Source of the DNA: JAXMAR01 sp046350295
Lineage (GTDB): Bacteria > Planctomycetota > Planctomycetia > Gemmatales > Gemmataceae
Direction: 5' to 3'
NCBI GenBank assembly: GCA_046350295.1
Contig: JAXMAR010000008.1
Coordinates: forward strand, 142,076-206,075
Length of the DNA stretch: 64,000 nucleotides
The notes beneath the pieces are model-generated. The model ran no database searches, was not told the DNA's origin, and saw only the letters and a program-made list of their open reading frames with translations. Positions 25,879 to 34,680 of the stretch are shown piece after piece. Position 1 is the stretch's first letter. Every line of letters starts with the position of its first letter. The position numbers were made by a program, and so were the translations under genes.

Positions 25879-25964
25879 GCAACCACGGAACACACGAAAG
25901 GCACGAAAAGAGAGTCGGGTTGATCCTTCTTTCTTTTCGTGCCTTTCGTGTGTTCCGTGGTTGC
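25879..25964. repeat. Perfect 33-bp inverted repeat between convergent genes
   Basis: The left arm 25879-25911 begins GCAACCACGGAACACACGAA and the right arm 25932-25964 is its exact reverse complement, with a 20-nt loop. It fills the space between the barrel gene stop and the convergent VOC gene stop, so a transcript from either side would form a 33-bp stem. That fits a bidirectional terminator, or an interspersed element that landed there. ACGAAAG words reiterate inside it. Confidence 0.9.
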
Positions 25965-25967
25965 TTT

Positions 25968-26354
25968 CTAACTCACCAGCGCCTGCCCGCGCTTCGCCAG
26001 TTGCAGCGTCACGCCCCACGGGTCGCGCAGGAAGCAAAGGACATCGCCGTTGGGCGCCTCGTTGATTGGCCCATCCGCGGTCGCGCCGGCGCCGATCAAC
26101 CGGGCGCGCTCGCGGGCGACGTCGTCGGTCATGAAAGCGATGTGAAAGGTGAAGGGATTCATCGAGCGATAATCGGGGACCGGCGCATCCTGCCGGTACG
26201 CTTCCATCACCACCCGCTTCGAGCTGTCGGCGAGGAAACGCGTCATCGGTCCCTCGTCGACCTTCCGGACCACGATCATGCCCAGGTGCTTGACGTACCA
26301 GTCGGCCAGGGCGACCGGGTCGGCGACGTTGATGGCGAAATGCTCGATGTTCAT
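25968..26354 (-). CDS. VOC-family (glyoxalase/bleomycin-resistance-like) protein
   Basis: A 128-residue single VOC module. It begins with NIEHFAINVADPVALADWYVKHLGM, where the His is a metal-ligand position, and ends DPWGVTLQL, where the family often has a Glu ligand (here replaced or shifted). The fold is clear but the reaction is not. It is divergent from hpnC with only 11 bp between the two start codons. Confidence 0.8.
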   Translation of the reverse strand: MNIEHFAINVADPVALADWYVKHLGMIVVRKVDEGPMTRFLADSSKRVVMEAYRQDAPVPDYRSMNPFTFHIAFMTDDVARERARLIGAGATADGPINEAPNGDVLCFLRDPWGVTLQLAKRGQALVS

Positions 26355-26365
26355 ACCATGAGCTT

Positions 26366-27304
26366 ATGGCCGGCGGCGCGGAATGGTCAGGCGAGCGGGA
26401 CGCTTTCGCGGCGCAGCTCCGGCGCTTCGGGCCCGAGGCGCGCTATCCCGTTCCCTCCCTTGCCGCGGCCCGCGCCTACTGCCGCCGCCTGACGCTGTCC
26501 CACTACGAGAACTTCACCGTCGCCTCGCTCCTCCTGCCACGCCGCCTCCTGCCCCACTTCCACGCCATCTACGCCTATTGCCGCTGGGCCGACGATCTCG
26601 GCGACGAAACCGGCGGCGGCGACCGCGCCCTCGGCCTCCTGCGCTGGTGGCGCGGCGAACTGCGCCGCTGCTTCGACGCTCGCCCCGCGCATCCGGTGAT
26701 GGTCGCTCTCCTGCCCACCATCCGCCGCTTCCGTATCCCCGCGCAACCCTTCCTCGATCTGCTCCACGCCTTCGAGCAGGACCAGGTCGTGAAGCGCTAC
26801 GACACCTTCGATCAGCTCCTCGACTATTGCCGCCACAGCGCCAACCCGGTCGGCCGGCTCGTGCTCTACCTGTGCGATTGCCACGACGAACGCCGCGGCG
26901 CCCTCTCCGACTCGATCTGCACCGCCCTGCAGCTCGCCAACTTCTGGCAAGACGTCGCGCGCGATCTCGACATCGGCCGCGTCTACCTCCCCGCCGCCGA
27001 CCGCCGCGCCTTCGGCTACAGCGACGACGATCTCGCGGCCCGCCGCTTCACCCCCGCCTTCGCCTCGCTCCTGCGCTTCCAGGTCGATCGCGCCCGGGCG
27101 CTCTTTCACGACGGCCTCCCCCTCGTCGGCCTCGTCCCCGCCGACGTCCGTCTCGACATCGAGCTTTTCGCCCGCGGCGGCCTCGCCATTCTCCATAAGA
27201 TCGAAACGTGCGGCTTCAACGTGTGGGCCCGCCGGCCCCGGCTCAACAAGTGGGACAAGGCCGCCCTGCTCCTCAAGGCCCTGGCCAGACAGTGGACGCG
27301 CTGA
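26366..27304 (+). CDS. hpnC: Hydroxysqualene synthase HpnC
   Basis: Squalene/phytoene-synthase family enzyme that in the HpnCDE route converts presqualene diphosphate to hydroxysqualene. The 312-residue protein has LSHYENFTVASLLLP and the first Asp-rich motif DDLGDE (about residue 73), then a second Asp motif in ANFWQDVARDLDIGRVYLP, as in HpnC. Its stop overlaps the hpnD start (TGATG), so the two are translationally coupled. HpnE, which completes squalene formation, is not seen nearby. Hopanoid or sterol precursor supply is the likely role. Confidence 0.88.
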   Translation: MAGGAEWSGERDAFAAQLRRFGPEARYPVPSLAAARAYCRRLTLSHYENFTVASLLLPRRLLPHFHAIYAYCRWADDLGDETGGGDRALGLLRWWRGELRRCFDARPAHPVMVALLPTIRRFRIPAQPFLDLLHAFEQDQVVKRYDTFDQLLDYCRHSANPVGRLVLYLCDCHDERRGALSDSICTALQLANFWQDVARDLDIGRVYLPAADRRAFGYSDDDLAARRFTPAFASLLRFQVDRARALFHDGLPLVGLVPADVRLDIELFARGGLAILHKIETCGFNVWARRPRLNKWDKAALLLKALARQWTR

Positions 27305-28176
27305 TGCCGCCGCTCGACGCCGTCACCCTGGGCGATTCCTACCGCGCCTGCGAAGCCATCGCCCGCCGCGAGGCCGCCAACTTCTATCCCGCCTTTCGCC
27401 TGCTCCCCCGCCCGCAACGCCGCGCCATGTGCGCCCTCTACGCCTTCTGCCGCATCGCCGACGACATCGGCGACGAGCCCGGTCCGGCCGAAACCAAGCC
27501 GGACGCCCTCGACCGCTGGCGCCGCGACCTCGACGCCTGCCTCGCCGGCCGCTTCGCCCATCGCATCCACCCCGCCCTCGCCGACGCCGTCGCCCGTTAC
27601 CGCATCCCGCCACGCTATCTCCACGACGTCCTCGACGGCGTCGCCATGGACCTCGCCCCGCTCACCTTCCCTGACTTCGCCGCACTTCGCCTCTACTGCT
27701 ACCGCGTCGCCTCCGCCGTCGGCCTCGCCTGCATCCACATCTGGGGCTTCTCCGACGACCGCGCCAGGCCCTATGCCGAAAACGCCGGCCTCGCTTTCCA
27801 GCTCACCAACATCCTCCGCGACCTCAAGGAGGACGCCGACCGCGGCCGCATCTACCTCCCACGCGAGGACCTGACACGCTTCGGCTACCGCGAGAATGAC
27901 CTGCGCCACGCCTGCCGCAACGAGCCGTTCCGCCGCCTCATGGCCTTCCAGATCGAACGCGCCCGCGGCTTCTACGAGGCGTCGCGTCCCCTCGCGCCCC
28001 TCCTCCCGCCCCCCGGCCGCGCCGTCTTCCTCATGATGAGCGGCGCCTACCGCGCCCTCCTCGACGAGATCGAACGCCGCGACTACGACGTCTTCACGGC
28101 CCGCATCCGCGTCAGCCGCTGGCGAAAAGCCCTCCTCGCCCTCGCCGCTCTCCCCGCTCGCTTCGGCTGGCGCTGA
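27304..28176 (+). CDS. hpnD: Presqualene diphosphate synthase HpnD
   Basis: Condenses two farnesyl diphosphates to presqualene diphosphate. The 290-residue protein carries ADDIGDEPG as the first substrate-binding Asp motif and TNILRDLKEDADRGRIYLP as the second, with the FxxFCR segment (YAFCRIADD) typical of the family. The ATG overlaps the hpnC stop by one base (TGATG). The pair is a paralogous tandem, as usual in hopanoid loci. Confidence 0.88.
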   Translation: MPPLDAVTLGDSYRACEAIARREAANFYPAFRLLPRPQRRAMCALYAFCRIADDIGDEPGPAETKPDALDRWRRDLDACLAGRFAHRIHPALADAVARYRIPPRYLHDVLDGVAMDLAPLTFPDFAALRLYCYRVASAVGLACIHIWGFSDDRARPYAENAGLAFQLTNILRDLKEDADRGRIYLPREDLTRFGYRENDLRHACRNEPFRRLMAFQIERARGFYEASRPLAPLLPPPGRAVFLMMSGAYRALLDEIERRDYDVFTARIRVSRWRKALLALAALPARFGWR

Positions 28177-28208
28177 CGGCCCCATGCGCGAACCTCAGGA
28201 ACAATCCG

Positions 28209-30251
28209 CTAGGGAGCAGGGACGACAACCTCCTCCCCGTCCACGAAGCGCCGGCATTTCGGCAACGCCTCCAGGAAGCTGCGCCCGTACGGCTTCGTCA
28301 ACACCCGCGGATCGAGAATCACCACCATCCCCCGGTCGCTCGTCGTGCGGATCAGCCGGCCGAAGCCCTGCTTGAGCTTGATGATCGCCTGGGGAAGCGC
28401 CAGGTCGGCGAACGGACTGCCGCCGCGCGCCTGGATGTGTTCGCCGCGCGCTTCCATGAGCGGGCGATCCGGCGGCGTGAACGGGAGCTTGGTGATGATG
28501 ACGTTGGAGAGCGCCTCCCCTTGCACGTCGACGCCTTGCCAGAAGCTGTCGACGCCGAAGAGGACGCCGGCGCGGGCGGCGCGGAACTGCTCGAGCATCT
28601 GGGCCGAGGGCATGCCGTCCGACTGGCAGAAGAGCTGCATGCCCTCGTCGCGCAGCCAGTCGCGCAGCCGGGCCGCCGCCTTGCCCATGATGCTCGTGCT
28701 GGTGAAGAGAACGAAGGCCCGGCCGCGCGTCTTGCGGACGTATTCCTGAATCTTCTCCAGGCAGGCCTCGTCGAAGGCCGCTCCGTTCGCTGCCGGGTCC
28801 GGCATGTCCCGAAACAGGTGCAGCTCGACCTGCTTCTGATAGTCGAATGGGCTCCCGAGAAGCTGCGTCTGCGCTTCGCCCAGTCCGAGGCGATCCTGAA
28901 AATGCGTAAAGCCGGCGCGGCCGCCGACGCTCATCGTGGCGCTGGTGAGGATCGCCGTCGGGACGGTGTCCCAAAGGAGCTGTTTGAGGAGCGGGCCGAC
29001 GTCGATCGGGGCGCTGGCGAGGGAGAAGCGTTTGCCGGGCAGGCCGCTGCCTTCGATCCAGTAGACCTGGCCGTCGCGCTTCTGCTTGAGCCATTCTTCG
29101 GTCAGCTCGACGAATTGATGACAGCGAATCGCCGCGGACTCCAGCTCGATCTTCACCTCGTCATCTTTCACCCGTTCGACGGCACGATCGATCGCCGCCA
29201 CCAGCTTCTTGAGCTCGGGCGAAAGCACGTTCTCGACGATCTCCTTGCGCCGCACGCGGAAGGTGTCGCTCGGCTGCCCCTGCCGTCGCTGCTTGCGCTG
29301 CTCCTCCTCACGCCAGGCGCGAATGGCGGTGAAGAACTCCTCGTTGGCGTCGCGGCAGCGGTCGACTTGCAGCCAGGCGTCACTGTCCCCCCAGAGAGAC
29401 AAAAGACCGTGAAGATGGCCGCGCCGCTGGTGGGCGAGCTTGTTCAGCAGGTACTCGACCTGGCCGCGGGTGACGTCGAGGCCCAGGTGGTCGGCGGCGA
29501 CGTCCTCCAGGTTGTGGGCTTCGTCGAAAATGACGACGCGGTACTTCGGCAGGATCCCGCCGTCGCCGGTGATGGAGCGGATGAGGAGGTCCGAAAAAAA
29601 GAGGGCGTGATTGACGACGAGCAGGTTCGCCTTGTGGACCTGCTTGCGGGCCCGGAAGTAGAAGCACTCCGCGTGATCGCTACACTTGCGGCCCAGGCAG
29701 TTGCCCGAGTCGCTCTCGACCACGTCCCAGACCTGCGGCAACGGCCGAAAACGCAGATCAGCCCGGCTGCCGTCCTTGGTTATCTCGACCCAGCGCGCAA
29801 TGTCCTCGAGTTGGTGGTCGGCGCCGGGGCCGTTGCGATAACCGGGTCGCTCGGCGTCGAGCAGGAGGCCGGAAGCGTTTTTCTGGGCGACGCGGAGGCG
29901 GCGCTTGCTGAGATAGTTGGAGCGGCCCTTGACGAGGATGGGCAGGAACTTGTCAGGGAAGATGGTTTGCAGGAACGGGATGTCCTTGCGGATCAGTTGC
30001 TCCTGCAAGTTGATCGTGTGCGTGGAGACGACGACGCGGCACTCCGGATCGGCCAGCGCCGCCTGGATGGCGGGGACGAGATACGCGAAGCTCTTGCCGA
30101 CACCGGTCCCGGCCTCGACCATCAGATGCCGCCGGTTGGCGATGGCGTCGGCGACCGCCTCGGCCATGTCGAGCTGCGGCCGGCGCGGCTCATAGCTGGG
30201 CCAGCGCTTGGCGATGGCGCCGTGGGGGCCGAGGATATCGAGGATGGACAT
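28209..30251 (-). CDS. DinG-family ATP-dependent DNA helicase
   Basis: An XPD/DinG superfamily 2 helicase of about 680 residues. Walker A EAGTGVGKS, Walker B DEAHN, and the Fe-S cluster cysteines between them (CLGRKC, HAECFYF) are visible. C-terminal motifs include GVDSFWQGVDV and a QGFGRLIRT motif VI. It unwinds structured DNA such as R-loops or D-loops during repair. The start at MSILDILG is placed at 30251; no good ribosome-binding site precedes it, and an upstream ATG at 30299 is possible. Confidence 0.88.
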   Translation of the reverse strand: MSILDILGPHGAIAKRWPSYEPRRPQLDMAEAVADAIANRRHLMVEAGTGVGKSFAYLVPAIQAALADPECRVVVSTHTINLQEQLIRKDIPFLQTIFPDKFLPILVKGRSNYLSKRRLRVAQKNASGLLLDAERPGYRNGPGADHQLEDIARWVEITKDGSRADLRFRPLPQVWDVVESDSGNCLGRKCSDHAECFYFRARKQVHKANLLVVNHALFFSDLLIRSITGDGGILPKYRVVIFDEAHNLEDVAADHLGLDVTRGQVEYLLNKLAHQRRGHLHGLLSLWGDSDAWLQVDRCRDANEEFFTAIRAWREEEQRKQRRQGQPSDTFRVRRKEIVENVLSPELKKLVAAIDRAVERVKDDEVKIELESAAIRCHQFVELTEEWLKQKRDGQVYWIEGSGLPGKRFSLASAPIDVGPLLKQLLWDTVPTAILTSATMSVGGRAGFTHFQDRLGLGEAQTQLLGSPFDYQKQVELHLFRDMPDPAANGAAFDEACLEKIQEYVRKTRGRAFVLFTSTSIMGKAAARLRDWLRDEGMQLFCQSDGMPSAQMLEQFRAARAGVLFGVDSFWQGVDVQGEALSNVIITKLPFTPPDRPLMEARGEHIQARGGSPFADLALPQAIIKLKQGFGRLIRTTSDRGMVVILDPRVLTKPYGRSFLEALPKCRRFVDGEEVVVPAP

Positions 30252-30307
30252 GGAGGTATTGTCGGGGACCGCGCGGGGCGAGGGAAGGGCGTGTAGCAAT
30301 CGACGAG

Positions 30308-30676
30308 TCAGGCGCCGCTTCCGTCCAGCGGCCTTCGAATGCGAACCGCGCCGGGTGAGATCACGGTAAACGCACCCGCCAACTCGGCTGCATGGTCGCG
30401 CAACACGGTTGCGACGATATCGGCTTTCAGGGGAAGCAGCAGGCCGGCAAGACGGATAAGCACAACTCCGGCATGGACTCGGCCGAGACGGTAAACCAAT
30501 TCACCGAAATCCTTGTCCCCAGTAAGCAAAAGGGCATTCCGGCTATTCGCGTCGCTTAGCACCTCTTCGTCCGTGATACTCGGAGAGAGTTCGGCAACGT
30601 ATCCGACGTCATGCCCGTCTTGGCGAAGGCGCTCGACGATCGGGCGATCCACACTCTCGTCGGCAAAAAGGATCAT
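30308..30676 (-). CDS. DUF5615 PIN-like protein (putative toxin)
   Basis: A 122-residue protein opening MILFADESVDRPIV with conserved acidic residues, and ALLLTGDKDFGELVY, the pattern of DUF5615 (Mut7-C/PIN-like RNase) proteins. Acidic positions D6 and E7 and the TGDKDFGE block would form a metal site. It starts inside the DUF433 gene (4-bp ATGA overlap), so they form one translational unit. The pair is a known toxin-antitoxin-like arrangement in many bacteria, though activity of this family is not firmly settled. Confidence 0.75.
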   Translation of the reverse strand: MILFADESVDRPIVERLRQDGHDVGYVAELSPSITDEEVLSDANSRNALLLTGDKDFGELVYRLGRVHAGVVLIRLAGLLLPLKADIVATVLRDHAAELAGAFTVISPGAVRIRRPLDGSGA

Positions 30677-30906
30677 GCCGATTGCCTTGCGATGGGATAA
30701 ACCACGTCGGAGCGCAGGACACGACTGGCAAATTCCAAGGCAGCCAGGACACCCTGCCGGGTCAGGCGCGGATGAGCCTCGAGGATCTGCTCGATGGTCT
30801 CGCCGCTGGCCATCTTTTCCAGGACCAGGTCGACGGTGATTCGCGTGCCGGCGATTACGGGCTTGCCCATCATCACGGCAGGATCTAACACAATCAACTG
30901 ATTCAT
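30673..30906 (-). CDS. DUF433 protein (putative antitoxin)
   Basis: A 77-residue protein with the DUF433 pattern: DPAVMMGKPVIAGTRITVDLVLEKMASGE and a helix-turn-helix-like middle (EQILEAHPRLTRQGVLAAL). DUF433 proteins usually precede DUF5615 or PIN-type partners and are thought to bind DNA as antitoxins. It precedes and overlaps the DUF5615 gene by 4 bp. Confidence 0.78.
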   Translation of the reverse strand: MNQLIVLDPAVMMGKPVIAGTRITVDLVLEKMASGETIEQILEAHPRLTRQGVLAALEFASRVLRSDVVYPIARQSA

Positions 30907-31045
30907 CGTCTTCCTCCATTGTTCAGCTTAGCCGCTGCGGCCCATTCCAGCGTGGCGAAATCGGCAAAAAGCCAGAGCCGGTATTGGCCATGGTCTCTGG
31001 AGGGGCGACGGGCGGGGAAAGGCGTACGTGCGCCAGCCTGCTGGC

Positions 31046-31681
31046 TCACGACCTCCATTCGCACCATTGCTTCACCACCCTTCCGGCGCGAACGATAGCG
31101 ACACCGGCCCTGCCCGCGAGCCGGTGCCATCCCCCGGCATCCCATTCCCAGAGTTCGTCGCCTGGCTGCATTTCGGCAGCAATCTCGGCTGACCGTTGCT
31201 TGACCTTTTCTGTTACCCGTGACGATTTGTCAATCAGGCCTTCAAACCAGCGCTTGCAGTACTCTTCGTAGGTGGTCTTGCAGCGCATTATTCGACACAG
31301 GTCCGCGTTCTCTTCAATCCACTTCGTACGCTCGGTGCAACACCGAGGGCAGATGCGATCGCGAGCGGTTGCGAACGGGAACGAGGCATCGCATGCCCGT
31401 TCGTATTCCAGCGTATCGCGCACTTCAGAAAAGGCCTCATCGATCGGGTGGGCCTGCAATTCGCAATCGTGAACGTCGCAGACGCTAAACGCACGGATGA
31501 TGTCCTCACCGGCGAATGACGGGTTGGCAAGGCTGGCTGCGAAGTCGTTCCATAGCTGCTCCTGCCAGAAGAGCAGGCGGTTCTTATCGCGACAGGTGTG
31601 ACTGACGGCGCGAACGAACTTGCGGTAGCGGTCAGCGCCAGCGAAGACACGAAACAACGCTCGCAACTCGTGCGTCTCCAT
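31046..31681 (-). CDS. Cys-rich protein of unknown function
   Basis: A 211-residue soluble protein without signal peptide. It has two cysteine groups, CPRCC near residue 110 and CRIMRC near 128, that could bind zinc or another metal. The rest is helical with many charged residues; the C-terminal part has a WEWDAGGWHRL segment. I do not recognise a family. The metallophosphoesterase gene ends at 31691, just upstream on the same strand. Confidence 0.55.
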   Translation of the reverse strand: METHELRALFRVFAGADRYRKFVRAVSHTCRDKNRLLFWQEQLWNDFAASLANPSFAGEDIIRAFSVCDVHDCELQAHPIDEAFSEVRDTLEYERACDASFPFATARDRICPRCCTERTKWIEENADLCRIMRCKTTYEEYCKRWFEGLIDKSSRVTEKVKQRSAEIAAEMQPGDELWEWDAGGWHRLAGRAGVAIVRAGRVVKQWCEWRS

Positions 31682-31690
31682 TGCTTGCCT

Positions 31691-32383
31691 CTAGCGCAAC
31701 CGAAAACTCAGGCTCCCCACCCGCGTCTCGCCGCTCTGATTCGCCTGCCAGTAGACTTCGCGCTCCACGTCCAGGCACGTGAGCCATCCTGCTCCGTAGA
31801 CCCAGGTGTCGATGCAGACCGCCCCGTCGAGAACGAGTGGCCGGCCCGAACGCTGCGCGGTGTGGCCGCAGACCATCGTCTTGCCCGACTCGTGGGCACG
31901 CCAGCTCGAGTCGTCGAGCGGTTCCCAGTAGAGCATATAATCGGGCTGCTCGGCCAGCGGGCGGTCGGCGTAGAGGTTCGCGTGGACAAAGAGATGCGTC
32001 TCGGTTTCGTGGTAGGGCACGCAATCGTCTTCGAGAAGGCGCCAGTGCCGCTCCGGGACCGCCTCGGCGAAGGTTTGCCAGTCGTCCGGCGCCCGGTAGG
32101 ATTCGAGGGCTTGCATGCCGCCGCAGCTGAGCCATCCCTCGAAGGGCGCGCTGCCCCTGCGGGCGTCGAGCATCATGAGGTCATGGTTCCCCTTGAGGCT
32201 CACGACACGGCATTGCCGCCGCAGCGCGATGAGCCGATCCAGAACGCCTTTGGAGTCGGGGCCGCGGTCGACGTGATCGCCGAGCGTGACGACGAGATCG
32301 TCGCCCGCCGGCTGAACCCGTTCGAGCAGGGCGTCGAGGGCCCGCAGGCAGCCGTGGATGTCACCAATGGCGAGCGTACGCAT
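31691..32383 (-). CDS. Metallophosphoesterase (Ser/Thr protein phosphatase-like)
   Basis: A calcineurin-like phosphatase of about 230 residues. The metal-binding motifs are complete: GDIHG (start), GDHVDRG (about residues 45-51) and GNHD (about 74-77), followed by VHAN and a GHT(A) motif. Such proteins act as protein phosphatases or diadenosine tetraphosphatases (ApaH-like). Start at MRTLAIGDIHG. It lies 58 bp after mnmG on the same strand. Confidence 0.85.
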   Translation of the reverse strand: MRTLAIGDIHGCLRALDALLERVQPAGDDLVVTLGDHVDRGPDSKGVLDRLIALRRQCRVVSLKGNHDLMMLDARRGSAPFEGWLSCGGMQALESYRAPDDWQTFAEAVPERHWRLLEDDCVPYHETETHLFVHANLYADRPLAEQPDYMLYWEPLDDSSWRAHESGKTMVCGHTAQRSGRPLVLDGAVCIDTWVYGAGWLTCLDVEREVYWQANQSGETRVGSLSFRLR

Positions 32384-32441
32384 GTGGACCGGTTGGGAAG
32401 ATGGACACATGCATTCTATCGCGACACCGCTTCCCGGGCGC

Positions 32442-34301
32442 TCAGTCGCCGCCGACCGCTCCTTCCAGGTACATCAGCACCACCGCCAGATCGGCCGGGC
32501 TGATACCGCTGATGCGGCTCGCCTGGCCGAGGCTCGCCGGCCGGACCTTGCCGAGCTTTTCGCGCGCTTCGAAGCGTAGCTGCGGCATGGCCTGATAGTC
32601 CAGCGTTGCCGGAATCGTCTTGTTTTCCAGGCGCTGGAACTTCTCCACCTGCGCCGCCTGCCTGTCGATGTAGCCTGCGTATTTCGCTTCGAGGACCACC
32701 TGCTCGATCACGTCCGCGGGATACGTCGCGATCGATCCGTCCATCGTGACGACCTGCTCCCATGGAACCTCGGTCCGCCGCAGCCAGCGTTCCAGCGTGT
32801 CTCCCTGGTAGCGCGTCGCGCGCAGCCGCGCCTGGAGCCGGGCGATGCCGTCCTCCTTCGACTGATAGCGCGACCAGGCCGCCTCCTTCACGAGGCCGAC
32901 GCGGCGCCCCAGCCGCGTCAACCGGCGGTCGGCGTTGTCGTGCCGCAAGAGGAGCCGGTACTCGGCGCGCGACGTGAACATGCGGTACGGCTCGTCGACC
33001 CCCTTCGTCACCAGGTCGTCGACGAGGACGCCGATGTACGCCTGGCTCCGATCCAGCGCCAGCGGCGCCTCCTTCTTGATCTTGAGCGCGGCGTTGATCC
33101 CCGCCATCAGCCCCTGGGCGGCGGCTTCCTCGTAACCGGTCGTGCCGTTGATCTGCCCGGCGAAGTACAGTCCCGCCACCCGCTTCGTCTCCAGCGTCGG
33201 CTGAAGCTGTGTCGGCGGCGCGTAGTCGTACTCCACGGCGTAGCCCCAGCGCAGGACCTCCGCCCGCTCCAGCCCGGGAATGTGGGCCAAGAGCGCCTGC
33301 TGCACGTCGTTGGGCAGGCTGGTGCTGATGCCGTTGCAATAGTACTCCCACGTGTTGCGGCCCTCCGGCTCCAGGAAGATCTGGTGCCGGTCCTTGTCGG
33401 CGAGCTGCACCACCTTGTCCTCGATCGAGGGACAGTAACGCGGCCCCCGGCCCTGGATCTGCCCGCAGTACATCGGCGCCCGGTGCAGGTTGGCCCGGAT
33501 CAACTCATGGACCTTCTCGTTCGTGTACGTGATGTGGCAGTCGAGCTGTGGCTGGGCGATGCGCTCCGTCCCGAAGCTGAACGGCCGCGGTTCGGCGTCC
33601 CCCGGCTGGACCTCGAGCGCCGCGAAATCGATGGTCCGGCCGTTGAGGCGGCACGGCGTGCCGGTCTTGAAGCGCGCCAGCTCGAAACCGCAGACGGTCA
33701 AGCTGTCGCTGAGCGTCTCCGCCGCCGGATCGCCTGCCCGCCCGCCGCGTGTCTTCGCTTCCCCCATGTGCATGAGCGCCTTGAGGAAAGTGCCCGTCGT
33801 CAGAATGAGCGCGGCAGCGCGATAGAGCGTGTCGCCGCGAACGCGAACGCCCTCGACCCGGAATGCGGCAGCGGCATTGCCGAGGCCAGGCCGACCCCTG
33901 CATTCACCAATTTCGATCCTCTCGACGATCTCTTGCCGGATGGTCAGGTTTTCCTGGGCCTCGACCACGTGCTTCATGCGGAACTGGTACGCCTTCTTGT
34001 CCGCCTGGGCGCGCGGCGAATGCATCGCCGGGCCCTTCGTCCGGTTGAGCATGCGGAACTGGATGCCGGCGGCGTCGATGGCCCGGCCCATCTCGCCGCC
34101 GAGAGCGTCGATCTCGCGCACGATCTGCCCCTTGGCCACGCCGCCGATCGCCGGATTGCAGCTCATCTGACCGACGGTATCGGCGTTCATCGTCAAGAGA
34201 ACGGTACGCAACCCCATCCGCGCCGGCGCCAGAGCGGCCTCGATGCCCGCGTGGCCGGCCCCGACGACGATGACGTCGTAGTCGTAAATGAGGTGCGCCA
34301 T
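32442..34301 (-). CDS. mnmG: tRNA uridine 5-carboxymethylaminomethyl modification enzyme MnmG (GidA)
   Basis: FAD-dependent enzyme that with MnmE installs the carboxymethylaminomethyl group at wobble U34 of several tRNAs. The protein of about 619 residues shows the N-terminal dinucleotide motif VVGAGHAGIEAA, GGVAKG, the signature GRGPRYCPSIEDKV and the second motif GQINGTTGYEEAAAQG, matching MnmG length and order. Start at MAHLIYDYDV is the conserved one; the ORF extends upstream into a repeat-like region. mnmE is not in the window. Confidence 0.93.
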   Translation of the reverse strand: MAHLIYDYDVIVVGAGHAGIEAALAPARMGLRTVLLTMNADTVGQMSCNPAIGGVAKGQIVREIDALGGEMGRAIDAAGIQFRMLNRTKGPAMHSPRAQADKKAYQFRMKHVVEAQENLTIRQEIVERIEIGECRGRPGLGNAAAAFRVEGVRVRGDTLYRAAALILTTGTFLKALMHMGEAKTRGGRAGDPAAETLSDSLTVCGFELARFKTGTPCRLNGRTIDFAALEVQPGDAEPRPFSFGTERIAQPQLDCHITYTNEKVHELIRANLHRAPMYCGQIQGRGPRYCPSIEDKVVQLADKDRHQIFLEPEGRNTWEYYCNGISTSLPNDVQQALLAHIPGLERAEVLRWGYAVEYDYAPPTQLQPTLETKRVAGLYFAGQINGTTGYEEAAAQGLMAGINAALKIKKEAPLALDRSQAYIGVLVDDLVTKGVDEPYRMFTSRAEYRLLLRHDNADRRLTRLGRRVGLVKEAAWSRYQSKEDGIARLQARLRATRYQGDTLERWLRRTEVPWEQVVTMDGSIATYPADVIEQVVLEAKYAGYIDRQAAQVEKFQRLENKTIPATLDYQAMPQLRFEAREKLGKVRPASLGQASRISGISPADLAVVLMYLEGAVGGD

Positions 34302-34680
34302 CAGAAAGAGAAGGTCTCGGCCCGGTGAACCACGTCGAATCGTGTGCCATGCCCATGGCTTTGCGTGGGCATGGTGTCGGCCCCATTGGTTCATTTTTCG
34401 CGGCGCGGCACGTGAAAAACCATGGGCCGCCCCGCGCCGGCAGATGCGCCTCGCCTCTACACAGCGATTTTAGTCCGCGGCTCTGTTTCTCGCTACGTCC
34501 GAGCGGCGCTCTTGGACAAGGCCGCCGGACTTTGCCGATTTCTCCGCCCCGGCCGGGCAGGCTTCGGCGCCGTCCCCGAAAACACTTTTTGCGTTCCGTC
34601 CAACCCCCTGTTACCATGAAAACGTCCTACATACAGACAGTTCGTCTCCCCGCCTCCGTCCTCCACCCGGGTTTGCCAAC
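34302..34680. other. 379-bp intergenic region with a hairpin repeat
   Basis: No gene is visible between the divergent mnmG and tricorn genes. A 9-bp hairpin (CCATGCCCA at 34347-34355, TGGGCATGG at 34366-34374, loop TGGCTTTGCG) occurs here. The GTGGGCATGG words resemble an interspersed planctomycete repeat. Two promoters must start in this gap; no clear -35/-10 pair was found. Confidence 0.5.

Noticed and set aside
23967..25904. A 645-codon minus-strand open frame opposite the barrel gene
   Set aside because: Composition is low-complexity acidic; the plus-strand gene has signal peptide, barrel pattern and ribosome-binding site.
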